64,000 nucleotides of DNA, taken from the NCBI GenBank assembly GCA_949825025.1, contig OX463778.1, positions 41,307,194 to 41,371,193 on the forward strand. The letters are read 5' to 3'. Positions 34,938-47,559 of this stretch are shown here, in pieces (the first letter of the stretch is position 1; the number at the start of each line of letters is the position of its first letter). The stretch comes from Siphlonurus alternatus. Taxonomy: Eukaryota > Arthropoda > Insecta > Ephemeroptera > Siphlonuridae. The notes beneath the pieces were generated by a model. The model was not told the DNA's origin. It did not search any database and saw nothing but the letters and a program-made list of their open reading frames with translations. A program made the position numbers and the translations under genes.

Positions 34938-35563
34938 AAAATCCATTAAAGAATTCATCATAGATTACGTACATATTTTTTAATTGGTGACATAGTTCAG
35001 ACGAAGTTGGAGTAAAAAGCTGTTTTCTAGCTGTTCCATAAGGATACATTTAAGGGTAAGGTAACGCCACCAATGTTAAAAAAAAAAATCCCTCGCACAA
35101 AAATTCTGAAAAAAATTTAAAAGGTTCTCCTCTACACCCCCTATCAGTAGCTAAAATATCAGGTATACAAATACGATCTAGTTTTTGAGTTATGAATTTT
35201 TAAAGTTGACTAATTTAACATGGGAGTTCCATTTCTCCATGTTAAAGTAGTTAACTTTAAAAATTCATAACTCAAAAACTAGATCGTATTTGTATACCTG
35301 ATACATATTTTAGCTACTGATAGGGGGTGTAGAGGAGAACATTTTAATTTTTTTTCAGAATTTTTGTGTGAGGGATTTTTTTTAACATTGGCGGCGTTAC
35401 CTTACCCTTAAAGGCCTCCGAAACACGAACTTTGGAAATTTTTTGTGGTGAAGCTATTTGAGATGGAATTTTTTGGTTTTCATTTCTCAATATAGAGGGC
35501 CGGGCGAGTTAAACTATTTTTAGAAAATAAAATATTAAAAAAAATGAAATCGCTCACTCTACT
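34304..35563. mobile_element. TTAA-flanked palindromic element (AGTATAGAGTGAGCG ends), interrupted by another element
   Basis: Left end AGTATAGAGTGAGCGATTTC and right end GAAATCGCTCACTCTACT, each bordered by TTAA (34300-34303 and 35564-35567). The arms pair across several hundred bases, for example GGATTTTCAAAT / ATTTGAAAATCC, around a unique core rich in CG words (34660-34860). The right arm is split by the 354-bp element at 35054-35407; removing it restores pairing with the left arm. No transposase is seen. Confidence 0.83.
35054..35407. mobile_element. TTAA-flanked palindromic MITE (GGGTAAGGTAACGCC ends), copy 1, nested
   Basis: An almost perfect palindrome: GGGTAAGGTAACGCCACCAA at the left and its complement at the right, pairing to the centre around CCATTTCTCCATG. 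TTAA lies at both edges (35050-35053 and 35408-35411). It is inserted within the right arm of the larger element. A near-identical copy is at 45092-45438 and a degraded one at about 59650-59828. Confidence 0.88.
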
Positions 35564-36234
35564 TTAATACGCATTCAAAAGCACTGCAGAACAGAACTAA
35601 TAATATTAATATTTTGTTTTGTTATCAAGAGAGAAAAAAGAATATATAATATGATGAAGAAGCTGAAAGAAAACATTATTTTATTAATGTTCATGTAAAC
35701 ATTTTTATTTTTCATACATTAAAACGTTCACCGTTTTTATAATATTTATCACATTTTTTGTGGGCTAAAATATTAATCAATATCATATGTCTGACAACTA
35801 GTGGCTTTGTTTGCAGTCAACTTTGCCACATACTTGACAGAAGTGAGAGCACACTTTATTTAAGTGCTGTTAACACATCATTCAGACTCTGAGGTTGGAA
35901 TTTTGATTCGTCTTGCACTCCCCACAAGACATGGAAACTGACTTTGTGTTTAAATTTAAAACCCTTTTCTTTTCAAGTTAAAACATGAATTTGAAGACGA
36001 TAAAAGTATCAAGAATACCTAGACAACAAAGAATTCACATTACTTTATTATTGAGCCATACAACAATTAGAATTCTGTAAAATTGTAAAATATCTAAGCC
36101 CAAAATATTTATGACAAGACTTTTCTACGTATCTTAATATGTCAATGGTGCTACAGCAATTCTGCCTAACAGTGTTTATAACAATTGCTCAACCTGATTT
36201 ATACTGTAGTACAATACACAAAGCTGCCGAAGTA

Positions 36235-36379
36235 TAGTCCAGCAAGCGAGAGTTTGACCACGGAAATGACGTAATTTCGGTGGTTTTTGCTTCCGGTTGC
36301 CATGGTATAACCCGCAATCGGAAGTTCCCGTACGTCATTTCCGGCAATTTTCATGGTCGAACTCTCACTTGCTGGACTA
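36235..36379. mobile_element. TA-flanked MITE (TAGTCCAGCAAG ends)
   Basis: Begins TAGTCCAGCAAGCGAGAG and ends CTCTCACTTGCTGGACTA, with TA on each side (36233-36234 and 36380-36381), the duplication made by Tc1/mariner transposons. Internal pairs include GGAAATGACGTA / TACGTCATTTCC. The frame at 36199-36399 is its translation. Confidence 0.75.
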
Positions 36380-36900
36380 TAACTAACAGCTTTTAGCACT
36401 ATATAAGTATCAAAAAGGGTGACAAAAAAATATGGCTACACAGAAATTCAGTACATTATTTTCCTAACGGCAGGATTACCAGATTTTCTTGTTGGTACTT
36501 TTTGCCTCCAATTAAGCGGTAAAAGCTGTTAGTTATTTGGCAGCTTTGCATCGTTTTCTAAATAAAGCATTTTCTTAGTTTGAGCAATCGTTTCAAACTC
36601 TGTTAGTCAGAATTAGTGCAGCATTATTGATTTATCTTTTTTCAATCCACAAACAGAAGTGATAAAAACCATGTTGATTGCAAGTTTAATACAACTTAAA
36701 AATTCATTTCTTTATTAAATATAATTATGTATATGATATATATACAATGTAATGCATGCACTGAATAACTCCTTCTTGAAGTACAAAGTACCCTGTCATG
36801 CCATTTTAATTACAGATCTGCATTAAAAAAAAAGGGAAAAAATGTTGACATTAATAGGGGACACCTGGCACAGATTACCAGAGTTAAATTTTGAGATACA

Positions 36901-37222
36901 ATGGAGTATTGATCTCAATTTTTTTTTTATTGCAGAAATGGATAGAGGGTGCAAAGTTATGCTACCCTGATTTTTTTCAGATTTTTTAGAGCCCGGGAAC
37001 TATTTTTAAAAAATTATTGAAATTTATTTTTGTGACGTCACGAGACGCCGCTCCTTAAGAAAAAGATAGGACTTGCCGCCGCGTGACGTCACAAAAAGGA
37101 CTTTCAATAATTTTTTAAAAATACTTCCCGGGCTCTAAAAAAGCTGGAAAAAATCAGGGTAGCATAACTATGCATGCTCTATCCATTTCTGCAATAAAAA
37201 AAAATTGAGGACAATACTCCAT
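36901..37222. mobile_element. Palindromic MITE (ATGGAGTATTG ends)
   Basis: Inverted ends ATGGAGTATTG / CAATACTCCAT with long inner pairing, including AGAGCCCGGGAA / TTCCCGGGCTCT and TGTGACGTCAC at both sides of the core. No coding capacity. The flanks do not show a clear duplication. Confidence 0.72.
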
Positions 37223-39639
37223 CTTAACAGGTTACAAGAAATACAAGAATGCTCCAATAAGTATTAATACAGTAGTAACAAGAATGCAACACCTTGCAGA
37301 ATGTACTGTTTGTTGCCTTGGAACACATTTACCACAACTTTTTTAGGCATATAAAATCTATAATGTAACATAAGATATCTATATTATTAAAAAAATATAG
37401 AACTCGTGGTAACTATTTTCTGAGGTATCAACATATGTTTACAAAACTTGCAAGCAACTATAGGTTAGAAGAACTTTATTAGGTCTACTCTCAACCTCTG
37501 AACTGTGTTGGTTTTCTGCACTCAATTTCCTTATGCACTTAGACATAAGGTCTATTGTGTGCAGAAAGTGCCACAGGGCAGGGTTCATGAACATACCTAT
37601 CGTGTTTTGAAATAATTAGTTATTAAACAAATACATTGTCTTAGCCTTACTATTTGCTATCTACTCTGTTTGCAGTTTGATTTAATGAATATGCATATAT
37701 TTGTTGAACACTAATTACAGTAATTACACACAAATGCATCAGGAATACAGTGAGTTACTACAGTATATCACATACAAAATGGTCACAAATCTATATTAAT
37801 AATATTTGAATAGATACATAATTATATATATATATATTTCCACAACATTTTTTTTTTCTATCTAAATAGACCCTTCAACACAAAATAAATAATAAATATT
37901 TTATAAAGCAACAAAATAAAATTGCAATTCCAAATACCACTACAGTAATGCAATGCTTGAATCCTGTAGTATAGTAGTAAATAAACAGTTTAACTGGGTC
38001 TCAGCTTGAAGATTTGTGACATTAATTTAGTTTCTGATCACACATAAAGTATTATATTTACTGCGGCTGAGGATTTTTATTAAAACCAATTACAGTGCAC
38101 ATTTCCCTAAATATCAGTCATGGCTATTAAATTGAAGCGTTGAAATTTCAAAATGTATTTGCAATTTTTAACCAGCTTAACAATCTATGATGTCAAATTA
38201 CTCCAGAAAACACAATACAAAAAGTTAATTGTCTCAAAACTCCTCTCCTTTCTATTAAAAACGCTTTACATGGGCATTAAACTGGAATGATCTTCATGAT
38301 GCACACAAGTCTTAACATTATAATCAGTCAAAGCAGCATTTTCAATTTGAAAGGAATACAAATCCCACCTTAATGAAACACATTAAATAAATTTTATGTA
38401 TATTATTTATGATCCAAATGCACGGGCTTCAAGCAATGAAAAAGGGTATTGTGATCAAGATAGTAAATTAAGTTAGCAGGAAATAATGAAAAATATGCGT
38501 AAAAATTCCTTTGATCCAAAACAAATACACCTTGAAACGCCAACATAATATAATCAGCAAGCTAAATTTACGTAGTATAAGGGTAATCACACCGTTCTCG
38601 AAGTAAATATATTTATATCTTATGTTGTAAAATAATTTCTAGCTGTTACATTGAAAAAACAAATTAACTACAATAGTTAACACAATATCTTTGTTCCTTG
38701 CAAGCTAGATATTTATTATTTATTAGTATACTGTAATTGTATTATTATTATTATGTTTATTATGTAAAACAAAAATGTTTGCAAAGCACGTCACTTACAT
38801 AAATCTCGACACAAAGAAGTTAGTAGCATTAAATTGTCAACTTATTAAAATCAAACCGTGGCACACTCTTACACCGGTGCATAGGTCAATGACAACAGAG
38901 ATCATATTATAATTATGTATTTTTTTTTCCCATTGTTAGAGATGATTATTCTAGCCTACAAGTAAATATAATTAAGTAGCAGCAGAGAGATTCAAAGATT
39001 GTTGGGAGCTACAGTGACAAGAACAAAGAAGCTGGCCAAAATAGCTTCAGCGACAGCTTTTAAAAATATTCTAGCTAAAAAATTCTCAGGTAGAAGAATC
39101 TCACCCACACAGCCCCACTAGAGACACATCATTCCTTGTCAATCAGAGGCCCCCGTTCACTTCGTTGGCTAAAATTAGGCCTCGTTACACAAACTATCCA
39201 CTATCATTAGATTGCCTTCTTTTTTTTTTCTTTTTAAATATATATATATACATATATTGTAGTATTATAAAGTTCCAAGTTTTCAGTCACTTTTGATTTT
39301 TCGTTACAACGTATTAAGATAGCTAACTGAACCAATGAAACAATAATTTTGTGAAATGCATAAAATATTTACCAACATAAAATACAATAAATCTACTAAT
39401 TGAAACAAAAAACAATGAATAATCAACAATAACTAGAATTTTTGAGAGCAGTAATACAAATAAAAACTTTTTTTAACTCTATTAAAAAAAGGTTGCAAAG
39501 TGATGCAAACATAATCCTGAACTCTAGGAACTTAAAGGTCATCTCACAAAAACAAAAGCAAACCTGCCTGCCGTTCTGCTTGCTAGCCTTGATGGCCATA
39601 TTTTGTTGCAAGAGTCTGTGAGCACCATGCGGCCAGTGC

Positions 39640-41966
39640 TCAACTGCTTGATGGGGCTGAGGATTCAGAGGTTGCTGGTACGGTGCTGGCCGTGCCTGAG
39701 GTGCTGGGCTGGCTGCTGGAAGGGCGCTGCGACGTTTGGCCCAGCCCCGATGTCCCAGGAGTGCCCTCGTCTGCAAGCAACACCAAAACTGACAGTGAGC
39801 TGTTTATTAAAAGACAATCTGCGAGGTGGTAACTATTTTTTTTTTTTTTGGTCCCAAAAATAACAACTGGAAATAAACATGAAGCCCATTTGTCATCTTG
39901 GCCTTCAGCATGTTAAGTATTTCAACTGATATTTCCCTGAATATGCAATTAAAAAATGACAAAAGCAGGTACCAGTCCTCAACAACCCTGTAGAAATAAC
40001 TTTCTTCTTCTACATCATTTGTTTTTAAAAAATATTATTCGTTTTCAACCTTAAGGATTCACATCTTAAGGTGCATTTGTTGATTAAATGTTATTGATGC
40101 TTTGAAGTCTGTGTTAGCATTTCTTTTTAAATTATAATTAAATGATCAAAAACCTTATGTACTAGGCATCTTACACAGTATGTAATAGTAATCATTTATA
40201 ATTTTATTAATTTAATACAGCAGCAGCCACCAACAATAAATAAACCATCAGAATACATGATTATATAATGCAATACATAAATATGCTTAAACTTCCGCAT
40301 TTCTTTGATGAATTATTATCATTTATGAATCACGTTAATTTATTGTGATACTGGTACTTAACTAAAATAAATGGCAAGTTTATGAACCTGTCATCACAAA
40401 CTAGAATTTACAGATGTGGTGAAGGACTATATCTCACCACTGGTGCCGGGCGAGCAAGTGAGTGCCTCTAGTCTCTCTGGCAAATCGCCGGTGCTCTCCT
40501 TGGCATGCTCCCCCAGGATGTCCGGCATGGCGTTGCGGCGGCCTGTCCGCCCTGTGGTCAGGAAGTCGTGGATGGCGTTGTCCGCTGTCATGGGGCTTGT
40601 GCCCCCACTGCCTCCGCCTCCAGTCGAGGCTCCGCCGGCAGACAGCATCTTCAGCACTGCAGCAAACAAGCAGCGTCAGCCACAAACCATGACTGCAAGA
40701 GTCTTGTTTAGTTATTAAAACATGCAGATGCAAAAGGTTACAGTTAGAGTTTTTAAATAAATATGCATTGGGGGACAAATTTAATATCTTTTTTTTTCTT
40801 TTTCTTTTTTTTTCTTACTACTGTAGATTATAATAAAGTTATAGTACAGCACGGCGAAAAAATTAAATATTAATGTTCTTGTTAATTTTTATTTCGGGGA
40901 AAATTTTTGTATCTGTCAAAAGAAATACAGTATTACAATACCCAGTGCAACGTTTTTTATTGAAAAATTTAAAAATACTTGCTATTTTTAAGAAAAACAA
41001 TATTAAATTATTAAACCTGTAAATGAAAAGTAAAGCTAAAGTAAAGTAAGTTAAAGCTAAGAAAAAAAAAAAAAAGAAGAAGAAGAAGAAGAAGAAGAAG
41101 CATAATCAAAGTCAGGAAAGAAAGAAAAATGAATTGAAGCCTGCTATTTGTCTCAGGACAACTCTATAATATTGTAACACTTTCCTTACTTTCCATAAAA
41201 ATATAGGCTTCATGCAATACTGTATAGTATGTTCATAACGTAAAACTGATAAATATAATGATGGTTCCATGCTTTAGAGAGGGGTAAGGACAACTCACGC
41301 AGCAGCGGCAGGGGTGTGAGGCTGCAAGTCGCTGCTCGTTAGTCTCCGTCATCCACCGTGCAGCTGGGCATGCAAGCAAACCGGTCGCGACGTCAGTTAA
41401 CCACTCAGTCACCAGCAAACCAACCAGCATCAGTACCACGGTACCAAATATATACAAAAACCATTCAAATTCAAAACACAAGCAATAATTCTACCAGCAC
41501 ATACTATTATTTGTATCATTGTAATTATTATACTTAAACTAATTATAATTATAATACAGTAATTATATTATAATAAACTAATGTATTAATTCACTTTTGT
41601 AATTATTGCTGCTACATAAGATTTAAGTTTACAGTAGGAAAGTATTTTAGATCTAGCCATGATATATGTTCATACGTAGTAACTGGTATTCTAATTGTTA
41701 AAATTTCTATTAAAATAATTTAATGCAACATGATATAATTTAACTTTTTTCATTATTTTGTAACTGGATTAGTATACAGTAGTACTGGATTACATTTGTC
41801 ATAATTTTTTCTTAAAAATTTTTACTGAAAACAAGGAAGTCCTGCTAATTGATGATAGATGAGCTGACACTGCTTAGCCAGGCAGAGAGTTGTCATGATA
41901 AATACCTGCAAGTCGCCTGCTTCGACGCACCCGCAGATTGGGTTTCGAAACTTTTCCTCTCCTCAT
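39640..41966 (-). CDS. PKI: cAMP-dependent protein kinase inhibitor (PKI family)
   Basis: Two exons are firm: 40438-40656 and 39640-39770 (TGA). They encode the PKI signature IHDFLTTGRTGRRNAMPDIL: the pseudosubstrate Arg-Arg-Asn-Ala, the upstream Arg and the Phe that fills the kinase hydrophobic pocket are all present. A leucine-rich LPERLEAL segment follows, where vertebrate PKI has its nuclear export signal, then a Ser/Thr/Pro-rich tail. PKI binds the free catalytic subunit of protein kinase A, blocks it and helps carry it out of the nucleus. A start at 40648 gives 113 aa. A small upstream exon (41906-41970, first ATG at 41966) joins in phase through GT-AG splicing and gives 136 aa with a basic N-terminus containing KVSKPNLRVRRSRR; I used this larger span but am unsure of it. 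Vertebrate PKIs have about 70-80 aa, so the Gly-rich N-terminus and long tail are extensions. The gene lies downstream of, and in the same orientation as, an adenylyl cyclase. Confidence 0.82.
41069..41100. repeat. (GAA)n microsatellite in the PKI intron
   Basis: A poly-A run followed by about nine AAG/GAA units, seen directly. Confidence 0.9.
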
Positions 41967-41970
41967 GGCC

Positions 41971-44393
41971 CTGGAAATAATGCTGTTATTCTCTTCCAAC
42001 AAGAAGATATGGCACAGATTGCAATTAACTTCAGCTAGAACATCTTATGATTGTGAACCCACTCTCTTCGTCCTTTAGCGACGAGAAAATAATATATGAA
42101 AGCAACAGCTTGACGTCCCTTTCAAAAGCATTGCACCTTTAAGTTTTGTGTGTGTGTGTGTGTGTGGTACTATAGGTATAGAGGCTTCAAGTCAGCTGAT
42201 TTTGCGGTGTTCCCACCGTCCTATCCAAACCTATGTAAAAAAAAAAAAAAAAAAAAAATCAAAATAGCTCATTTGGCATTAATATAATTCATTATCAGAA
42301 CACCCCTAAATGGGGAGTTAGGAGATAGTTTCAAATTAGTAACTTTAATAGTTTAGTTACTGAGAAAAAACTAGCTCAAAAGGATGAGGGGAGGGAATCT
42401 CTCTCTTTTTTTAAAAAATTCAAATACTGCATTTATTAATCTCTAAACAAGGCATGTCACAAGTATGCATACACTCAATGGCTGCGGTCCGAAATAGGTT
42501 CAGAATGTTCGGAAACATCTGTTAAGCAGTCCGAAATTCAGTTCTGAATGTTCAGAACCATTTCAAAGTTTACCCGAAGTGATGCCAAAACTGATGTTGC
42601 GAGTGTTGTGAAGAAAAATGTTTAAACTATTGGAACAAAAAACATCAATTTTGGAGAGAAATTGGAAAAGTATCTTGCAAATCTGTGCAGAGACTCTGTA
42701 GAGAGAGATCTCCGTGACAGGTCAGAAAACTCATGTTTGATGACTTTGATGCTGATTGCAAAATCACTGATTGGCTAGCTCGGATGATTGGTCAATTTTC
42801 TGGCTATATGTCACAGAGATCTCTATAAGGTCCCTGAAATCTGTGCAACCTGCGTGGGAATTGATTTTTTTATGTTTATCTTGGCATAATGTGTGATCGG
42901 CAAGTCACAGCAACTGTTACAAGAGTTGTACTATGTTAAAATCTTTAAAACCAGTGAACTATGCTTTTTTTTTTGTTTTTTGTTAATTGAAAATTACAGC
43001 CATGCGAGAGAGCGTTCTGAGAGTCCAGAGACTCGGTCCATTATTATCCAATGTTGTGGAATCATTTTCTTTTTTTTTTTTTTTCAGTGCCGGCGGTCCA
43101 CATTCTCTACAATATCCTGAACATTCTCAATTTATTACGGACCACAGAATTATAATCATGCATTTATTTTGAACTTTTTTTAAAATCGTCCAGCTTGTAA
43201 TATACATAATTCTTTTTCACAAAGTATGTATACATATATTACATGTACGTACAGTGTAGTATTGTGCCAACAAATTTCCTATCTAGCTCCTACGGACTGA
43301 ATGATAATGGGTTAGTATTTTGGGGAAATCGACACTTCTATAATCAGGCATATATATCATGTATGCATATGTGTCAGAACATGTCAGATATATGGACTGA
43401 AATAAATATTATGCATAATTTTTCTCCAGTTGAAATTAAAAATAAATTCACTCACATTAATATTTTTTAAGTTGGTAAATACAAATATTAACAACAACAG
43501 AATATGAAATGAAATACAGTACACAAGATTTATGCATACAGTATGGCATACTGTATTTAGCTCTCACTAATAGAATATAATTGTTTTTATTGTCATGGTA
43601 TTCTAATATGCATACTGAATCATACTTTGTTACCATGCAGTCCTCATCGTCGTCAGCATTTTATGTACAGTATGCATAATATATTTGCAAGACCATTTGA
43701 AAAAGAAAAATTCCTCAATATAATCATTTGTGCTATGTATGCATACGTATGCATGTCCATTGTATGCATACTGTAGAGTATTATATAAATTGTATCACAA
43801 GAAAAGCAATGATGCTACATATGATACTGGATGTCAAATTGATGTATACATCAAAGTTACAAGGCATTTTTTTAAGCGCAAAACCCCAAGTAAAAAAAAT
43901 CTCTACTTGAGCACGGACAGTTCTAAAAATAGGATGGGCCTGGGCCTTTCAAGCTACATGTATAGAAAGGGGGCAGGGCTGAAAGGTTCAAGACATGCAA
44001 TAGTAAAATGAACAGTGAGCTAAATAAGGGTCTTTTTAGTTAGTACAACTTACTACATGTGTTGAACTTGAGATACACAAATTAAATAATGGAGCCTATA
44101 TCTAATTGTTTTATTCACGACGACGAATACACGGCTCACACCTCCATGACACCGCCGACTTTTCTATTTTTGGAATTAATTTTTGTATTTTTATGCAATT
44201 TTACGCCATCTATTAACAGTTTTTATAACTGCCTGCTGACGCTCGTGACGCTCGGTGACGCTAAAGAGGACATAAAAGACCAAGAGATGGCGCTGACGTC
44301 TAAAAATTTTGCTCTTTTTTTTAAATGTTTTTATTCAAAAATAAAACATATTTTACAAGTTAGAAATACAAGTTAGACCCCAAGAGTTTATAC
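41971..44393. other. Intergenic DNA upstream of PKI
   Basis: Presumed to contain the PKI promoter and possibly 5' UTR exons. It holds a short (GT)n tract at about 42150-42166, a half copy of the 3195-3486 MITE at 42176-42260, a weak inverted repeat at about 42680-42855 (TCTGTGCAGAGAC / related complement), and a TATGCATAC-rich patch at 43530-43790. No coding exon is supported; the frames at 43730-44011 and 44089-44376 have no family resemblance. Confidence 0.5.
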
Positions 44394-45091
44394 GGGTCTT
44401 TCACCATACGTCACAAAAACATGACGTCACGTGAATGTAGGCAAAAAGCACCTATTTAACATGGTAGTAGCATACCAAAAACTATTTATTTTCTGCGATA
44501 TGACAATTGTAGTACCTTTGACAATTATTTTATTTGATATATAGATTGAAATGTCAAGTAAATGGAAAAAAATACAATATTTGCCAATGATATCTGTGTA
44601 AAATACAATAAATCATTAAATAAAATGTAAATCGACTCCAAATTTCACGTCAATAATGACCATTTTACGACACTTATGCACTGATATTGACCCTAACATT
44701 CTGAAAAAAAGTCAGCCAATCACTGACCATTGCTTTCCCCGCGGACTTTTGAATACGAGGGGGAAACGGCACAACAAAGAATAATGATAAAGAAACTAGG
44801 TAAAATAAAAAAAATGTATATGTTCAAGTTATGTATATTCATTTCTTACGTATATATATTATTGTTAAAAAAATTAAAAATATGTTAAATTAGGAGCAAT
44901 AAATCAAGTGATTCCAGTTCCCCCTAAGTACCTACTGATGAATGTAAACAACAACAAAGCCAAGCAAACACCGTATAGAACTCGTAGGCGGGGAACGTTA
45001 CTAACTTATAGTTTATTATTTATGAATCGCGGACAGGATGGCAGAGGCAGAATTTAAGAAATTTTACATTTTTATATATTGATAACATTAA

Positions 45092-45438
45092 GGGTAAGGT
45101 AACGCCACCAATGTTAAAAAAAATCCCTCTCACAAAAATTCTGAAAAAAATTTAAAATGTTCTCCTCTATACCCCCTATCAGTACCTAAAATATCAGGTA
45201 TACAAATACGGTCTAGTTTTTGAGTTATAAATTTTTAAAGTTGACTACTTTAACATGGAGAAATGAAACTCCCATGTTAAATTGGTCAACTTTAAAAATT
45301 CATAACTCAAAAACTAGATCGTATTTGTATACCTGATATTTTAGCTACTGATAGGGGGTGTAGAGGAGAACATTTTAAATTTTTTTCAGAATTTTTGTGA
45401 GAGGGATTTTTTTTAACATTGGTGGCGTTACCTTACCC
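45092..45438. mobile_element. TTAA-flanked palindromic MITE (GGGTAAGGTAACGCC ends), copy 2
   Basis: Same family as 35054-35407: identical GGGTAAGGTAACGCC ends, the same CTAGATCGTATTTGTATACC inner motif and near-full-length pairing. Flanked by TTAA at 45088-45091 and 45439-45442. The close match to the first copy suggests fairly recent activity. Confidence 0.88.
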
Positions 45439-46859
45439 TTAAGTAATACATTTTACATTGAGAAAACATTATAAATATATACATTTTGTCTAGTTAAACA
45501 AAAAAAATACATAAAAACTGATCAAATATAATAGACACTTTTTGAGACAAATTAGTAATTATTTTAATTTATAAAATAATACACACTATATGACTATATA
45601 TACACAAACAGTTAAAATAATTAAAGAGACTGCTTGTTATATTTATTATAATTTGAATTTATATAAATAAAATTTAGATCTGGGTAATTAAGACTGTAAT
45701 AAATTCATAACATATGAATTAAAATTCTTTTTGAGATGCCAGTCTATATACTTTCAATAGGTATTGAGTTGAAAAAAATAGATCCTCTGTGTGAAAATGC
45801 TTCTTTATTATACCTACACAACGACATGTCGCTTGTTGCAAAAATGAACATTCCTAGCTAGCATTTCGTGTAAAATGATGATGAACACTTAATTTGCATC
45901 GACTGCATCGAGGATACGGCAATACCCAGGCAACACCCGGGGAGAATCACAAAAATTATCAAATTTTTAGGAAAGAAATCATTTACGAAGTTGAAATATT
46001 TTTTTATATTTTTTAGTATTTGACAACTAATTATGCGGTGTTGTCATTTCTGTAAAATTATGCTGTGGTTGCTGAACGGAGCATTTACATGATTTCACAA
46101 TGTTAATCATAAACAACAATTAATCCTCGCCAGATGCACGTAGTTCCAGTAGTTACCACTATATAGGTTCGCACTATAACTTTATGACACCAAGCCTAAT
46201 GTTACTATAAGACTAACACTGCGGGAATATAATTATATTCAAACTAGTTGAACTAAAACGATCTCTGACCGAGAACCGCTGGGAACCCAATTAACCCACA
46301 GAGATTCGACTCAAGATATATATAGTCCTAAAAGATTTTTTCGCTATTAATTTTATACATTACAAATTGTCTGAGTCTTCTTTAAAGATGTCTCTCTCAT
46401 GCATCGCGCGCCCAATGAGCTTGGATGGTTTTTTATATAGTGCATGGGGATTATAAAAATAAAAGGGATTCGAGTATACGTGATTCGACGAGGATACGGG
46501 TATTATATAGGATAAGTATATAATAATATATAATTTTTTTATTATACATATATAATATATGTATAATATGTATATCAAATATATTATACATAACGGGTCT
46601 TTCACCATACGTCACAAAACAATATGACGTCATAATTGTGTAGGCAAAACATTGTCAGCGGCATAGCAGATACGTGTTAAAGGTGGTCTCGAAATTAATT
46701 TCTCCTGACGATTCGCATCATTTCTCGTAGAATTTTCTTTCATAAATGGTGACAAGAAGAACCAATGCTATAGTGAAAAAAAACATTTGGCGACCAAAAC
46801 TGTTATGAGAAAAGAGGTGTTGTGAGTTATGGTAACACGCACAGCATATAATAGGATTT

Positions 46860-47176
46860 TAAAGTTTTCTGCCTACATCCCGAAGCTCTTCGGGCGGCTT
46901 CGGGCATCCCCGTGCTACCCAAAATGTTAGCACTTGTGTGTGGTTCCCCAGGCTTTGGACATCGCTTTGGTTCATTGAGAAAAAGTAGAGGTGTCCGTCC
47001 TGACTGAGGTTTTCCACGGTTCCCTCAGTCTCACCTCAGCGAATGCTGGGACGCGTAAGCATGCAGGCCGTGGCCACTATCCGTTCCCTACCTTATCCCT
47101 ACCCAGTACCCCGCCGCGAGCTATAAGCTCTTAGGGGTGTATATATCCTTGTAAGAAAAAAAATAAAAAAAAAACA
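46860..47176 (+). mobile_element. SINE-like element sharing a core with the 5S-derived SINE next to it
   Basis: GC-richer than its surroundings and ends in an A-rich tail at about 47150-47176. The middle (about 46938-47050) contains GGTTCCCCAGGCTTTGGA, CCTGACTGAGGTTTTCCACG and GCGAATGCTGGGA in order; closely similar words occur in the same order on the minus strand at 47655-47770. No coding capacity is evident. The conserved-core, A-tailed structure fits a SINE, but the head is not recognised and could be a truncated LINE end. Confidence 0.6.
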
Positions 47177-47559
47177 TGAAATTCCGGCTTATATAATACT
47201 TATAATATCGTCGTCGAATCCGTAATCCCCACTACCATATCCAAGCTCATTGGGCGATGCATGAGAGACACATATATATTTAAAAAAGACTCATACGTAC
47301 ATTTTGTAATATATAAAATTAATATCGAAAAAATCTATATATATACTTTTAAAAATTTGCTGCGCACAGAACAGCAGCAAATTTTTAAAAGTTATCCATT
47401 TCATAAATTTCTATATCAGTCATCAACCAGATTCGATATTTTATTAATTTATTTATTTTTTTAATCAAAACCCTGTTGGGTATAATATAATACTTCTATA
47501 TTATACAAGACTTACTATATATACTCAATTATTATTTAATATATAATTACACACTACTT

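Larger units (their letters stand above)
35568..39639 (-). other. Non-coding stretch downstream of PKI; possible very long 3' UTR
   Basis: About 4 kb with no supported coding exon on either strand. It is less dominated by simple repeats than the neighbouring deserts and lies directly downstream of the PKI stop codon. It contains two MITEs (36235-36379 and 36901-37222) and a relative of the 10506 MITE at about 37510-37603. Whether it is transcribed as PKI 3' UTR cannot be judged from sequence. Confidence 0.35.

Noticed and set aside
41299..41321. 23-base micro-exon in the PKI gene
   Set aside because: It has a good branch-point-like CTAAC, acceptor and donor, but including it puts a stop (TGA) in frame just before the PKI exon. 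It could only be an untranslated or alternative exon.
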